From Umbilicaria muhlenbergii (Eukaryota > Ascomycota > Lecanoromycetes > Umbilicariales > Umbilicariaceae): a stretch of 64,000 bases of DNA. The position numbers and the translations under genes are program-made. The DNA lies in the NCBI GenBank assembly GCA_000611775.1, contig KK106982.1, positions 2,281,343-2,345,342 on the forward strand. The letters are read 5' to 3'. Positions 63,999 to 64,000 of this stretch are shown here, piece after piece. Within the stretch, counting starts at the first letter, position 1. Each line of letters opens with the position of its first letter. A model generated the notes under the pieces. The model did no database searches and was not told the DNA's origin. It was given only the letters and a program-made list of their open reading frames with translations.

Positions 63999-64000
63999 CA

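Overview
This window looks like a transposon-filled, AT-rich block from a filamentous ascomycete (Pezizomycotina-type) genome. The evidence is chromodomain-bearing Ty3/Gypsy elements, Tad1-like LINEs with an RNase H domain, a hAT remnant, and one fungal NACHT-ankyrin (NLR-like) gene with 48-59 nt introns. Outside about 45.04-47.51 kb, CpG and TGG/CCA are scarce and TGA/TCA are very common. Copies of the same repeat differ almost only by C:G to T:A transitions. This fits RIP-like or methylation-driven decay. No tRNA, rRNA, CRISPR or intact conserved housekeeping gene was seen.

Layout. 0-6.6 kb: edge of an LTR element, gene-less AT-rich DNA, a LINE tail and a nine-unit minisatellite. 6.6-15 kb: an unclassified repeat, a less decayed Q/N/S-rich reading frame, a minus-strand LINE, Gypsy pieces, and a 1.39 kb foldback transposon followed by an unassigned coding remnant. 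15-19 kb: decayed DNA holding a hAT transposase remnant. 19.2-23 kb: a short LTR element (19613-22646) inside the unclassified repeat; the matching empty site survives at 7000-7004. 23-27 kb: three LINE pieces in mixed orientation. 27-29.4 kb: nothing recognised except a small tandem array.

29.4-50.9 kb is one nested stack. A Gypsy gag (29583-30111 and 50778-50936) is split by a small LTR element (30112-50777). That element is split by a Gypsy element (30745-50135), which is split by another (36755-49868). The innermost Gypsy carries three foldback insertions. One of these, 43445-47864, encloses 2.66 kb of ordinary-composition DNA with the NACHT-ankyrin gene. Target-site duplications support the three LTR steps: TTAAT/TTAAC, TCAAT/TCAAT and TTGTC/TTGTC.

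50.9-64 kb: a plus-strand Gypsy element (50937-56779), interrupted in its chromodomain region by a 7.2 kb minus-strand Gypsy (56780-63998) with two 455 bp LTRs. That element has an extra cysteine-rich open stretch on the opposite strand between integrase and 3' LTR.

The most interesting object is the foldback transposon with its NLR-type cargo. The gene keeps Walker A and B motifs, a winged-helix region and ankyrin repeats, with three spliceable introns. Its 3' end runs into transposon sequence, which supplies the last codons and the stop. All LTR elements are treated as fossils. Domain calls come from reading the translations by eye; no database was searched.
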